From NCBI RefSeq assembly GCF_021325795.1, contig NZ_JAHPZX010000002.1:744001-808000 (forward strand): DNA of 64,000 nucleotides, written 5' to 3'. Position numbers and translations under genes: made by a program. Of this stretch, positions 16,174 through 24,011 are shown one piece after another. This stretch comes from Bordetella sp. LUAb4 (GTDB taxonomy: Bacteria > Pseudomonadota > Gammaproteobacteria > Burkholderiales > Burkholderiaceae_B). A model generated the notes under the pieces. That model was not told the origin of the DNA, searched no databases, and was given only the letters and a program-made list of their open reading frames with translations. The first letter of the stretch is position 1. Every line of letters starts with the position of its first letter.

Positions 16174-17046
16174 CTAGTAATCGAACTTGACGTCGACCGC
16201 GTCGCCGACACGCAGCACCGATCCGCCGGGCGCGGCGACGATGGCGTTCTGGCCGAAGATGACGCCCAAGTCCAACCGATGGGTGGCGGCCAGGGTCAGG
16301 CCCGGCTCGTCATGGCGCACACCGGTGGCCTGGTCGACGTCGGGGATACTACAGCGGGTGCAAGGCTTCACCAGCGCCATACGTACCTCGCCCACCGACA
16401 TGGACGCCACATGGTCCTCTTCGTACGCACCCAGCTCGCCTTCGATCACGATATTGGCCCGGAAACGATCCATGGGCACCGGCGCCCTGCCCTTGGCGGC
16501 CAATTGTTGGTTGAGTTCATCCAGGGAAGACTGGTTGGCGATCAGCAAGGGAAAGCCATCGGCGAACCCGAACAGATTGCGTTGCGCGTAGTTCGACGCC
16601 TCCTCCGAATGGCGTTCCAGCCACCCGCCGACCCATTGCGCGCTGGCGGAGCGCTGCGCATCGGCCACGTCGATGCGCAGGAATTCACAGGGCCGCTGCA
16701 GATATTGGGTGAACCACGCCGCCGCATCCGCGCAGTCGCGCCGGGCGGACATGGTGTCGCGCCATACGGTCACCGCCCGCGGGTCGCCGTGCAGCCCCGC
16801 CCCATCCAGGGCGACGGCAAGATCCGGCATCCCGGGCGCGGACAGGTGCAGATGCGTGTCGCTCAAGGCAGTCTTGACCAAAGCCATGGCAGGCAGTTGC
16901 CGCTGCGTCAGGAACTGGCCGCCCGACACCACCATCCAGCGCCGATCGAAAGCCAGGCCGGCCTGGTCGACGGGTGATTCGGACAGGTCGATGCCGGCAC
17001 AGGACTTGACCGGATAGATATGCAGACTGCGGATGATGAGCGACAT
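16174..17046 (-). CDS. MOSC domain protein (YcbX-like)
   Basis: This 290-residue protein has an N-terminal MOSC beta-barrel (IIRSLHIYPVKSCAGIDLSESPVDQAGLAFDRRWMVV) and a C-terminal MOSC domain (PLLIANQSSLDELNQQL, RFRANIVIEG). The conserved cysteine motif is KPCTRCSIPDVDQATG. MOSC proteins handle the molybdenum cofactor sulfur; YcbX-type members work with a reductase to detoxify N-hydroxylated compounds. YcbX itself carries a fused 2Fe-2S domain, which is absent here, while a 2Fe-2S reductase is the next gene downstream, 247 bp away. A functional link between the two is my inference. ATG 17046 gives the family N-terminus MSLIIRSL. Confidence 0.85.
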   Translation of the reverse strand: MSLIIRSLHIYPVKSCAGIDLSESPVDQAGLAFDRRWMVVSGGQFLTQRQLPAMALVKTALSDTHLHLSAPGMPDLAVALDGAGLHGDPRAVTVWRDTMSARRDCADAAAWFTQYLQRPCEFLRIDVADAQRSASAQWVGGWLERHSEEASNYAQRNLFGFADGFPLLIANQSSLDELNQQLAAKGRAPVPMDRFRANIVIEGELGAYEEDHVASMSVGEVRMALVKPCTRCSIPDVDQATGVRHDEPGLTLAATHRLDLGVIFGQNAIVAAPGGSVLRVGDAVDVKFDY

Positions 17047-17194
17047 GATGGAGATTGAGTTTGTATCTGTAATACGTCGGCCGCCGCGCGGCTGAGTCGT
17101 CCCGCCGCCGACGCGCGTGCAGCATAGCAGCAATGTGGACGATATTTACCCTACTCCACGCCAAACGAAAAGCAGGCCCTCATCAAAAGATATG

Positions 17195-17226
17195 AAAAAA
17201 AGGCGCGTGCCGAAGCACGCGCCTTT
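17195..17226 (-). terminator. Intrinsic terminator of the ectoine operon
   Basis: A perfect 12-bp stem (AAAGGCGCGTGC 17199-17210 with GCACGCGCCTTT 17215-17226) and a CGAA loop (TTCG on the minus strand) is followed on the minus strand by a run of seven T. It lies 46 bp past the ectD stop. Confidence 0.93.
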
Positions 17227-17272
17227 CACTCCCGCGCCTGACCGCGGCACGGGCCATACCTTACATGAGCGA

Positions 17273-18196
17273 TCAGTCGACCAGCTTCAACTTGTCCAGC
17301 GGCTTCAGGGCCTTGATCCCGGCACGGGTGGCGATGTGCTCGGGGCGCGGGTCCAGGCCATACTTGGGCGGCATCAACGCATTCTCGATGCTGTTGTAGA
17401 CGGTGAACACGTTCGCGCGGGGCCATGGCGAAATATTGCTGTTGGACCCGTGCATGGTGTTGCAGTCGAAAAAGACCACCGATCCCGCCTTGCCGGTCAT
17501 GGGCCGGATACCCCCCTGCTCCGCCAGCAACTGCAGGCTGACAGGATCCGGCACGCCATACTCCTGCTTCTTCAGGGACTGCTTGTAGTGATCCTGCGGC
17601 GTCTCGCCCACGCAGGAAATGAAATGCCGGTGCGAACCCGGCACCAGCATCAACGGACCGTTGCAGGCATTGTTGTCACTCAACAGCACCGAGCAGCTGA
17701 GCGCGCGCATGGCCGGCATGCCGTCTTCCACATGCCAGGTCTCGAAGTCCGAATGCCAATAGAACTCCTTGCCCTTGAAGCCCGGCTTCATATTGGCGCG
17801 CGACTGGTGCACATAGACCTCGGAACCGAGAATCTGCCGCGCCACATTGATCAGCCGCGGGTCACGCACCAGGCGCGAGATCATGGCGCTGAGCGTGTGC
17901 ACCATGAAGATCGAACGCACTGCGTCGCTACCCGGTTCGGTGATCGATTCCTCGCGGCGGATGATGGCCGGGTCACGCGACATGCGGCCGATTTCCGCCA
18001 GGATGGCGGCGACTTCGTTTTCCGGCAACAGGTCTTCCAGCATCAGGAAGCCGTCGCGGTCATAGTCCTGCAACTGCTGTTCGGACAGCGCATCCGCATA
18101 ACGGCCGTCCCCGTAAATAACGGGATCATGGCGCGCCACGATGGCCGACATGCGATCGGTGCGCGAAGCGTATCTGTCTTTCGCGGGTAAATTCAT
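17273..18196 (-). CDS. ectD: Ectoine 5-hydroxylase
   Basis: EctD is a cytoplasmic Fe(II)/2-oxoglutarate dioxygenase that converts ectoine to 5-hydroxyectoine. The 307-residue protein shows the iron triad His148, Asp150 (FYWHSDFETWHVEDGMP) and His249 (FDCNTMHGSNSN), and the family signature VYVHQSRANMKPGFKGKEF with the pattern NMKPGF that lines the substrate pocket. ATG 18196 follows a GGAGG Shine-Dalgarno. It is the last gene of the ect operon, 31 bp after ectC, and is closed by a strong terminator, so this organism should make both ectoine and hydroxyectoine. Confidence 0.97.
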   Translation of the reverse strand: MNLPAKDRYASRTDRMSAIVARHDPVIYGDGRYADALSEQQLQDYDRDGFLMLEDLLPENEVAAILAEIGRMSRDPAIIRREESITEPGSDAVRSIFMVHTLSAMISRLVRDPRLINVARQILGSEVYVHQSRANMKPGFKGKEFYWHSDFETWHVEDGMPAMRALSCSVLLSDNNACNGPLMLVPGSHRHFISCVGETPQDHYKQSLKKQEYGVPDPVSLQLLAEQGGIRPMTGKAGSVVFFDCNTMHGSNSNISPWPRANVFTVYNSIENALMPPKYGLDPRPEHIATRAGIKALKPLDKLKLVD

Positions 18197-18227
18197 CCAG
18201 CGTCCTCCAGTTCGTTTCCAGCGGGGT

Positions 18228-18626
18228 TCAAGCCGCCTCGGCGACCGGCAGGGGATACACGCCCGAAGCGTCATGCACTTCCTGCCCGGTCAGCGGCGGA
18301 TTGAACACGCAGATCACACGGCAAGGCTTCTCACCCCCGCACAGCCAGTGCTCGTCGTTCTCGTCCAAGGCGTAAACCACGCCCGGCGACAGCATGTACT
18401 TCTTGCCGTCGGCAATGGTCTCCACGTGGCCGTCACCTTCGATCACCCACACCGCTTCCAGGTGGTTCTTATAGTGAATGTGGGTACGCGTATGGGGGAA
18501 GATGGTGGTCTCGTGAAAGGAAAAGCCCATCCCGTCCTTCTTCAGCAGCACGCGGCGACTCATCCAGGTGTCGGTGCGGACCTCGTCCTTGGTGCCGATG
18601 ACATCTTTGACGTTGCGAACGATCAT
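18228..18626 (-). CDS. ectC: L-ectoine synthase
   Basis: EctC is a cupin-fold cyclase that closes N-gamma-acetyl-diaminobutyrate to ectoine. The 132-residue length and sequence (MIVRNVKDVIGT, FSFHETTIFPHTRTHIHYKNHLEAVWVIEGDGHVE, YALDENDEHWLCGG) match the family throughout, including the cupin metal-site region. The start ATG overlaps the ectB stop by 4 bp, so the two are translationally coupled. Confidence 0.97.
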   Translation of the reverse strand: MIVRNVKDVIGTKDEVRTDTWMSRRVLLKKDGMGFSFHETTIFPHTRTHIHYKNHLEAVWVIEGDGHVETIADGKKYMLSPGVVYALDENDEHWLCGGEKPCRVICVFNPPLTGQEVHDASGVYPLPVAEAA

Positions 18627-19930
18627 TTGCGTTTTCCTCCAAATTTCAGGATGCGGGCGGAATGGCCCGATTCGGTCAGCGCGTCGGCCACGCTGGCTTC
18701 GATGGCATCGAGGCCGCGCTGCAGCAGTTCGTCCTCGATGGTGAGTGCCGGCAGGAACTTGAGCACTTCGTCATGGGCCCCGGAGGTCTCGATGACGACG
18801 CCGCGCTCGAAGGCCTTGCGGGCAATGGCGTTGGCCAGTTCGGGCGCGCCGGTGGACACCAGGCCCTGGATCAACCCGCGGCCGCGCACGGCCAGGCCCG
18901 AGCCGGGATAGCTGTGCGCCAGGTTCTCGAGCCAGTCACGCACCAGGCGTTCCTTGCGCTGCACGTCCTTGGTGAAAGCATCGTCGCTCCAATACGTACG
19001 CAGCGCGGCGGCGGCGGTGACAAACGCCAGGTTGTTGCCGCGGAAGGTGCCGCTGTGCGCGCCCGGTTTCCAGATGTCCAGTTCGGGCTTCATCAGCACC
19101 AGCGACATCGGCAGGCCAAAGCCCGACAGCGACTTCGACAGCGTAATGATGTCGGGCTGGATGCCGGCGCTTTCAAAGCTGAAGAAGCTGCCGGTGCGGC
19201 CGCAACCCACCTGGATGTCGTCGACGATCAACAGCATGTCGTGACGGCGGCAGACCTTTTCCAATTCCTTGAGCCAGCGCAGGGTGGCAACGTTGACGCC
19301 GCCCTCGCCCTGCACCGTTTCGACGATCACCGCGGCCGGCTTGTCCATGCCGCTGCTGGGATCGTCCAGCATCTTTTCCATGTACGCCATGGTGTCGACA
19401 TCCGGACCGAAGTAGCCGTCATAGGGCATGAAGGTGGTATTGCCCAGCGTGTAGCCGGCCGCGTCGCGGAACTTGGCGTTGGCCGTCGCACCCAGCGAAC
19501 CGCCGCTGACGCCGTGGAAACCGTGGGTGAACGAAATGATGTTCGAACGGCCCTTGACCTGGCGCGCGATCTTCAGCGCCGCTTCCACCGCGTTGGTGCC
19601 GGTGGGGCCGGTGAACTGCAGCGTATAGCGCCACTTGCGCGGCTGCAGCAGCACTTCGTCGACGCTCTGCAGGAAGCGCTTCTTGGCGCTGGTGGCCATA
19701 TCCAGACCATGCACCACGCCGTCGGCAGCCAGGTATTCAAGCAGCTCGGATTTGAACAAGGGGTTGTTGTGGCCGTAGTTCAGCGTGCCTGCACCGCTGA
19801 AGAAATCTATGTACTCGGCCCCGTCCTCGTCGATCAGCAATGAGCCACGCGCCTGGCTGAAAATCACCGGAAAGGAACGGATGTAGCCGCGCACCTCGGA
19901 CTCCATGCGATCAAAGATTTTCAAATCCAT
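18623..19930 (-). CDS. ectB: Diaminobutyrate--2-oxoglutarate transaminase
   Basis: EctB is a PLP-dependent class III aminotransferase that makes L-2,4-diaminobutyrate from aspartate semialdehyde, the first committed ectoine step. The 435-residue protein has FTGPTGTNAVEAALK, THGFHGVSGGSLGATAN, VDDIQVGCGRTG and the PLP lysine near residue 266 in ITLSKSLSGFGLP. ATG 19930 follows GGGAGAAAAG at good spacing and gives the family N-terminus MDLKIFDRMESEVR. A 218-bp untranslated gap separates it from ectA, unusual for this operon. Confidence 0.97.
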   Translation of the reverse strand: MDLKIFDRMESEVRGYIRSFPVIFSQARGSLLIDEDGAEYIDFFSGAGTLNYGHNNPLFKSELLEYLAADGVVHGLDMATSAKKRFLQSVDEVLLQPRKWRYTLQFTGPTGTNAVEAALKIARQVKGRSNIISFTHGFHGVSGGSLGATANAKFRDAAGYTLGNTTFMPYDGYFGPDVDTMAYMEKMLDDPSSGMDKPAAVIVETVQGEGGVNVATLRWLKELEKVCRRHDMLLIVDDIQVGCGRTGSFFSFESAGIQPDIITLSKSLSGFGLPMSLVLMKPELDIWKPGAHSGTFRGNNLAFVTAAAALRTYWSDDAFTKDVQRKERLVRDWLENLAHSYPGSGLAVRGRGLIQGLVSTGAPELANAIARKAFERGVVIETSGAHDEVLKFLPALTIEDELLQRGLDAIEASVADALTESGHSARILKFGGKRK

Positions 19931-20148
19931 AAACTTTTCTCCCTCATTGTGGTTGACAGGTGACCCGCCGCAACCCGCGGCCAGTCTTGGCATCATCGAA
20001 GGACCGCCAGGCGGCCCGTTCAAATGGGTCGGAAAACCCGGTCAAGAAACCCGGCGCCTTGCGCACGGATTTCACGATGGCGGCAGCGCGGCCACTCAGG
20101 CCCGCGCTGACCGCGTTTCGTCACTAGGTGACGTCGCTCAGGACATCA

Positions 20149-20649
20149 CTACGCAGCCATCGGCACGGACGCGAAAGGTCCGATGCGCAGCAGCATTTCG
20201 TCGTCGTGGTCGCCGTGGCCGAACAGCTGCTTGCCGAACAAGGGCTGTTCCGCCAAGTGGGCGCCAAGGCCCGCGGCCAGCCCCGTGAAGGTGCGGCGCG
20301 ACGGCTGATTGTCGGGACCCACGGTGGTTTCCAGCTGGCGGATATGGGCCAGGCCGGGACGGCCCAGCAGGTGGCGCAACATGGCGCCAGCCAGGCCATG
20401 GCCGCGCGCGCGCTCGTGCACGGCGACCTGCCAGATGAACATGGTATCTGGCGACGCGGGGGGAATGTAGGCGGAGACCAACCCGTCGATATTGCCGCCG
20501 GCGCTTTCAGCGACCACGCAGGTATCGGGGAAGTGCTCGCAGAGGAGCAGATAGGCGTAGACCGAATTCAGGTCCAGCGGGGGACAGTCGGCAACCAGGC
20601 GGTGGAGAGCCGCGCCATCGGCGGGCCGGGGACGCCGCAGGACGTGCAC
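20149..20649 (-). CDS. ectA: L-2,4-diaminobutyrate N-gamma-acetyltransferase
   Basis: EctA is a GNAT-fold enzyme that acetylates diaminobutyrate for EctC. The frame shows [56 protein letters not shown] with the acetyl-CoA loop, and [16 protein letters not shown], as in other EctA proteins. The start is uncertain: no ATG lies in frame between the upstream stop and the conserved core. GTG 20649 just precedes the core but has no Shine-Dalgarno; ATT 20682 is another in-frame candidate. ectR lies 130 bp upstream and ectB 218 bp downstream. No ectoine-specific aspartokinase gene (ask) is present. Confidence 0.9.
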   Translation of the reverse strand: MHVLRRPRPADGAALHRLVADCPPLDLNSVYAYLLLCEHFPDTCVVAESAGGNIDGLVSAYIPPASPDTMFIWQVAVHERARGHGLAGAMLRHLLGRPGLAHIRQLETTVGPDNQPSRRTFTGLAAGLGAHLAEQPLFGKQLFGHGDHDDEMLLRIGPFASVPMAA

Positions 20650-20746
20650 CGGAGGTTGCTGTATGAGATGGGTGTTTTCAATGGAAGCGATAACGGAGTT
20701 CCTTTTCTTGTTCAGAAGCGGCCGGTCAGACCGCTATCGATTGATT

Positions 20747-20768
20747 GATGACGTACGGATGACGTACG
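20747..20768. repeat. 11-bp perfect tandem repeat between ectR and ectA
   Basis: GATGACGTACG occurs twice head to tail (20747-20757 and 20758-20768). The unit is one helical turn and each copy contains the palindrome CGTACG. It lies 12 bp past the ectR stop, within the only gap before ectA, so it may be an operator for a separate ectA promoter. Confidence 0.8.
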
Positions 20769-20779
20769 GGTTCGTTGTT

Positions 20780-21328
20780 TCAGACCACCAGCCCGGACTC
20801 GGGCGCGGGCCCGGCGGTGGGAATTTCGAGAATGGCGGCACCACCGTCGCCAAGCGGCTCGGGTGGCGCGGCCTGGCCGCCCTGCTCCATCAGTGCAACG
20901 ATGCGTTCGAGCGACAGCGTGATGGTGGCCTGTTCCAGCTCGGGCAAGGCGTTCAAGGCCTCGGCCAGATGTTTCTGCAGCGGCGACGGCGCCTCTTCAG
21001 CCAGCGCTATCCCGGCAGGCGTGGCGGTAACGAAGACCGTGCGCCGGTCTTCCCGGCTGCGTTCGCGCCGCACCAGGCCCTTGTCCTCCAACCTGTCCAG
21101 GATGCCGACCACGGTACTGGGGCTCACATGGATTTCGCGGCTGATCGCCGTGGCGGTGATGGGCCCGGACGCAATCACCGTACGCAAGCACATCAGCTGC
21201 GGCGCCGTGATGTGGCTGACCGCCGCCAACTGCCGTGAATGCAGGGCGATGGAGCGCGTAATCCGGCGCAACGCACGCAAGATGCGCAAGTCGTATTGTT
21301 GAGCGGAAGCTGCCGCGGGAATCGTCAT
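20780..21328 (-). CDS. ectR: MarR-family regulator of the ectoine genes (EctR-type)
   Basis: This 182-residue MarR protein has a winged helix spanning about residues 40-105: HITAPQLMCLRTVIASGPITATAISREIHVSPSTVVGILDRLEDKGLVRRERSREDRRTVFVTATPAG, with the DxR wing motif as EDRR. It sits directly upstream of ectA on the same strand, the arrangement of EctR1, which represses ect transcription in halotolerant methylotrophs. It probably responds to osmotic conditions indirectly. The C-terminal tail of about 25 residues, rich in Gly, Pro and Ala, is longer than usual. Confidence 0.85.
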   Translation of the reverse strand: MTIPAAASAQQYDLRILRALRRITRSIALHSRQLAAVSHITAPQLMCLRTVIASGPITATAISREIHVSPSTVVGILDRLEDKGLVRRERSREDRRTVFVTATPAGIALAEEAPSPLQKHLAEALNALPELEQATITLSLERIVALMEQGGQAAPPEPLGDGGAAILEIPTAGPAPESGLVV

Positions 21329-21405
21329 ATAGGGATGCCTCGAAAATGAGACGCCAATAAAAGATCGGTACTGAAATCTGTATTGCTGAATTGATTTGAG
21401 TACGA

Positions 21406-21411
21406 ATTATA
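21406..21411 (-). promoter_or_regulatory. Candidate -10 box for ectR(ABCD)
   Basis: The minus strand reads TATAAT at 21411-21406, 77 bp upstream of the ectR start, inside an AT-rich stretch that stands out from the surrounding DNA. No good -35 hexamer sits at 16-17 bp (TTCCCC is the closest), as often seen for osmoregulated promoters. Confidence 0.45.
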
Positions 21412-21530
21412 TCGACGCGAGGGATTCAGGGGAATAGAAAATGTAAAACTCGGAAGCGAATTGGGGGCCAGCGACCAAGATCAAAATGCCAGTTTGCCGA
21501 AATTAAAAGAACTTCGCCGGAAAAGACAAC

Positions 21531-21574
21531 AAAAAAGCCCGAACGATGCGCCATCGGTGGCATCGCTCGGGCTT
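21531..21574 (-). terminator. Intrinsic terminator of the parE-parC unit
   Basis: A 15-bp stem with one mismatch (AAGCCCGAACGATGC 21535-21549 with GCATCGCTCGGGCTT 21560-21574) around a 10-nt loop is followed on the minus strand by six T. It lies 19 bp past the parC stop. Confidence 0.93.
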
Positions 21575-21593
21575 TCTGTTCCGTCGTACGTAG

Positions 21594-23906
21594 TTACAAC
21601 ACCGGAGACAGCACTGGCTGTTTCGGTCGGACTTCGAGCTGACGGCCCTTGCGGGCCCGCTTGCCTACGTAAGGTTGCAAGCTGGCGCCGACCAGGATGT
21701 CTTCGGTCTGCTTGTTGCGGTACATGCCGACGGCGCGCAAGCCGGCGGGCCCCACCGGCACCGGCTGCGCCAGCTTGTCGTTACCGTCCAGGCCCATGAG
21801 GATGGTGCCGCGGCCGCCACCGGCCAGCACCTTGACCTCATCCAGGCTGAACACCAGGAACTTGCCCTTGGCCGACAGCAGCGCCAGTTGCGTGGCGCCA
21901 GGGAACACCGGCACCGGATGCAGCATCACGTCCCCCGCTTCCAGCGTGATGAACTGCTTGCCCGCGCGCTGGCGGCTGCTCATGTCGCCCAGCTTGGCGA
22001 CGAAGCCGAAGCCGCTCTGGGTGGCGAACAACCACCGCGTGTCCGCCGCGGCCGCGATCATGTGGGTAATGCGGGTACCGCTGGCCAGATCGATCATGGT
22101 CGTCACCGGCTGGCCGTCGCCGCGCGCCGACGGCAGCGATGCCACCGCCACGCTGTAGGCGCGGCCGTTGTCGCCCAGCGCGATCAGGGTGTCCGTGGTG
22201 CGGCACTCGAAGGCGCCATACAGATCGTCGCCCTGCTTGAAGGTGAATTGCGCGACGTCATGGCCATGGCCCTGGCGCGCACGCAACCAGCCTTTCTGCG
22301 ACACGATGACCGTGACCGGCTCGTCGACCACGCGCGTCTCGACCACGGCCCGTTCGGCCACTTCGATCAGCGTGCGGCGCTCATCGCCATATTGTTTGGC
22401 GTCGGCCTCGATCTCGCGCACGATGGTGCGCTTGAGCGATGACGGGTTGTCCAGCAGTTCCTGCAGCTTGGTCTGCTCTTCGCGCTTGTCGGCCAGTTCC
22501 TGCTCGACCTTGATGCCGTCCAGGCGGGCCAGCTGACGCAGGCGCATTTCCAGGATGTCTTCGGCCTGGCGTTCGCTCAGCTTGAAACGCGCCATCAAGG
22601 CCGCGCGCGGCTCTTCGGCTTCACGAATGGTCTGGATGACTTCGTCGACGTTGAGGTACACGACCATGCGCCCTTCCAGCACATGGATGCGGTCGATGAC
22701 CTTGTCAAGGCGATGACGGGTACGGCGCGTGACGGTATCGGTACGAAAGGCGAGCCATTCGACCAGGATGTCGCGCAGCGGCTTCTGGCGCGGCCGGCCG
22801 TCGGTGCCGATGCACACCAGGTTGATCGCCACGCTGCTTTCCATGCTGGTCTGCGCCAGCAGGATCTTGACGAACTCGTCGCGGTCCACCCGCGAGGTCT
22901 TGGGTTCGAAGACCAAACGCACTGGCGCGTCCTTGCCCGATTCGTCGCGCACGGCGTCCAGCAGGCCCAGCATCAGGGCCTTGGACTGCTGCTGCTCGGG
23001 CGTCAGGCTCTTCTTGCCAGCCTTGACCTTGGGATTGGTGATTTCCTCGATTTCTTCCAGCACGCGCTGGCCCGACGCCCCCGGCGGCAATTCGTTCACC
23101 ACCAGCTGCCACTGGCCGCGCGCCATTTCCTCGAAGGTCCAACGCGCGCGCGCTTTCAGCGAGCCGCGGCCGACGCTGTAAATCTGCGCGATGTCCTGCG
23201 GCGAGGTGATGATCTGGCCGCCGCCGGCGAAATCCGGCCCCGGCAGCAGGTTGTGCAACGCTTCGTTGAGCAGCGCGGGATTCTTCAACAGCGCCACGCA
23301 GGCCTGCGCGACTTCGCGCAGATTGTGCGACGGAATCTCCGTCGCCATGCCCACCGCGATGCCGGATGCGCCGTTGAGCAGCATCATCGGCAAGCGCGCC
23401 GGCAGCATCTGCGGTTCCTGCTGGCTGCCGTCGTAGTTCGGAATGAAATCGACGGTGCCTTCGTCCAGCTCGTCCAGCAGCAAACGCGAAATGGGCGTCA
23501 GGCGCGCTTCGGTGTAGCGCATGGCGGCGGCATTGTCGCCGTCGCGCGAACCGAAGTTGCCCTGGCCGTCCACCAGCGGATAGCGCAGGGAAAAATTCTG
23601 CGCCATGCGCACCATGGCGTCGTAAGCCGCCTGGTCGCCGTGCGGATGGTATTTACCCAGCACGTCGCCCACCACGCGGGCCGATTTGACGTGCTTGGCC
23701 GTGGGGCCCAGCCCCATGGCCTGCATGGCGTACAGGATGCGGCGCTGCACCGGCTTCTGGCCATCGCCGACGTCGGGCAGCGCGCGGCCGCGCACCACGG
23801 AAACGGCATAGTCCAGGTAGGCCTGTTCCGCGTACAGGCCCAGCGTGATGGCACTGTTGTCGTCCGCGGGCGGCTCGAACAGGCCGGGTTGATTGCTATC
23901 GGTCAT
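21594..23906 (-). CDS. parC: DNA topoisomerase IV subunit A
   Basis: ParC is the DNA-breaking subunit of topoisomerase IV, which decatenates daughter chromosomes. The 770-residue protein has the catalytic tyrosine at 131 ([11 protein letters not shown]), the winged-helix CAP region, and [17 protein letters not shown], followed by a C-terminal beta-propeller without the GyrA box. In the quinolone pocket ([10 protein letters not shown]) the E. coli Ser80 and Glu84 positions are Gln92 and Asp96. I recall similar residues in related betaproteobacteria, so this need not mean acquired resistance. It follows parE by 105 bp and ends at a strong terminator. Confidence 0.97.
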   Translation of the reverse strand: MTDSNQPGLFEPPADDNSAITLGLYAEQAYLDYAVSVVRGRALPDVGDGQKPVQRRILYAMQAMGLGPTAKHVKSARVVGDVLGKYHPHGDQAAYDAMVRMAQNFSLRYPLVDGQGNFGSRDGDNAAAMRYTEARLTPISRLLLDELDEGTVDFIPNYDGSQQEPQMLPARLPMMLLNGASGIAVGMATEIPSHNLREVAQACVALLKNPALLNEALHNLLPGPDFAGGGQIITSPQDIAQIYSVGRGSLKARARWTFEEMARGQWQLVVNELPPGASGQRVLEEIEEITNPKVKAGKKSLTPEQQQSKALMLGLLDAVRDESGKDAPVRLVFEPKTSRVDRDEFVKILLAQTSMESSVAINLVCIGTDGRPRQKPLRDILVEWLAFRTDTVTRRTRHRLDKVIDRIHVLEGRMVVYLNVDEVIQTIREAEEPRAALMARFKLSERQAEDILEMRLRQLARLDGIKVEQELADKREEQTKLQELLDNPSSLKRTIVREIEADAKQYGDERRTLIEVAERAVVETRVVDEPVTVIVSQKGWLRARQGHGHDVAQFTFKQGDDLYGAFECRTTDTLIALGDNGRAYSVAVASLPSARGDGQPVTTMIDLASGTRITHMIAAAADTRWLFATQSGFGFVAKLGDMSSRQRAGKQFITLEAGDVMLHPVPVFPGATQLALLSAKGKFLVFSLDEVKVLAGGGRGTILMGLDGNDKLAQPVPVGPAGLRAVGMYRNKQTEDILVGASLQPYVGKRARKGRQLEVRPKQPVLSPVL

Positions 23907-24011
23907 AAGTTTCGCGAGCCGTGGCCGGCTCCAGCATCGATTCGTTCAGATTCAAGCTCAAGCCCCACCCGGTTCCTGTGCCGGAACCGGGCAGAGAAAA
24001 AGCGCGTGGCG

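Noticed and set aside
21594-23906. ParC has Gln and Asp at the E. coli Ser80/Glu84 quinolone-resistance positions.
   Set aside because: I recall these residues as normal in related betaproteobacteria, so acquired resistance cannot be claimed from this sequence.
23968-23991. Perfect 9-bp hairpin between parE and parC (CCCGGTTCC with GGAACCGGG).
   Set aside because: There is no T run after it on the minus strand, so it is not an intrinsic terminator, and parE and parC are expected to be cotranscribed. It may only be an RNA structure.
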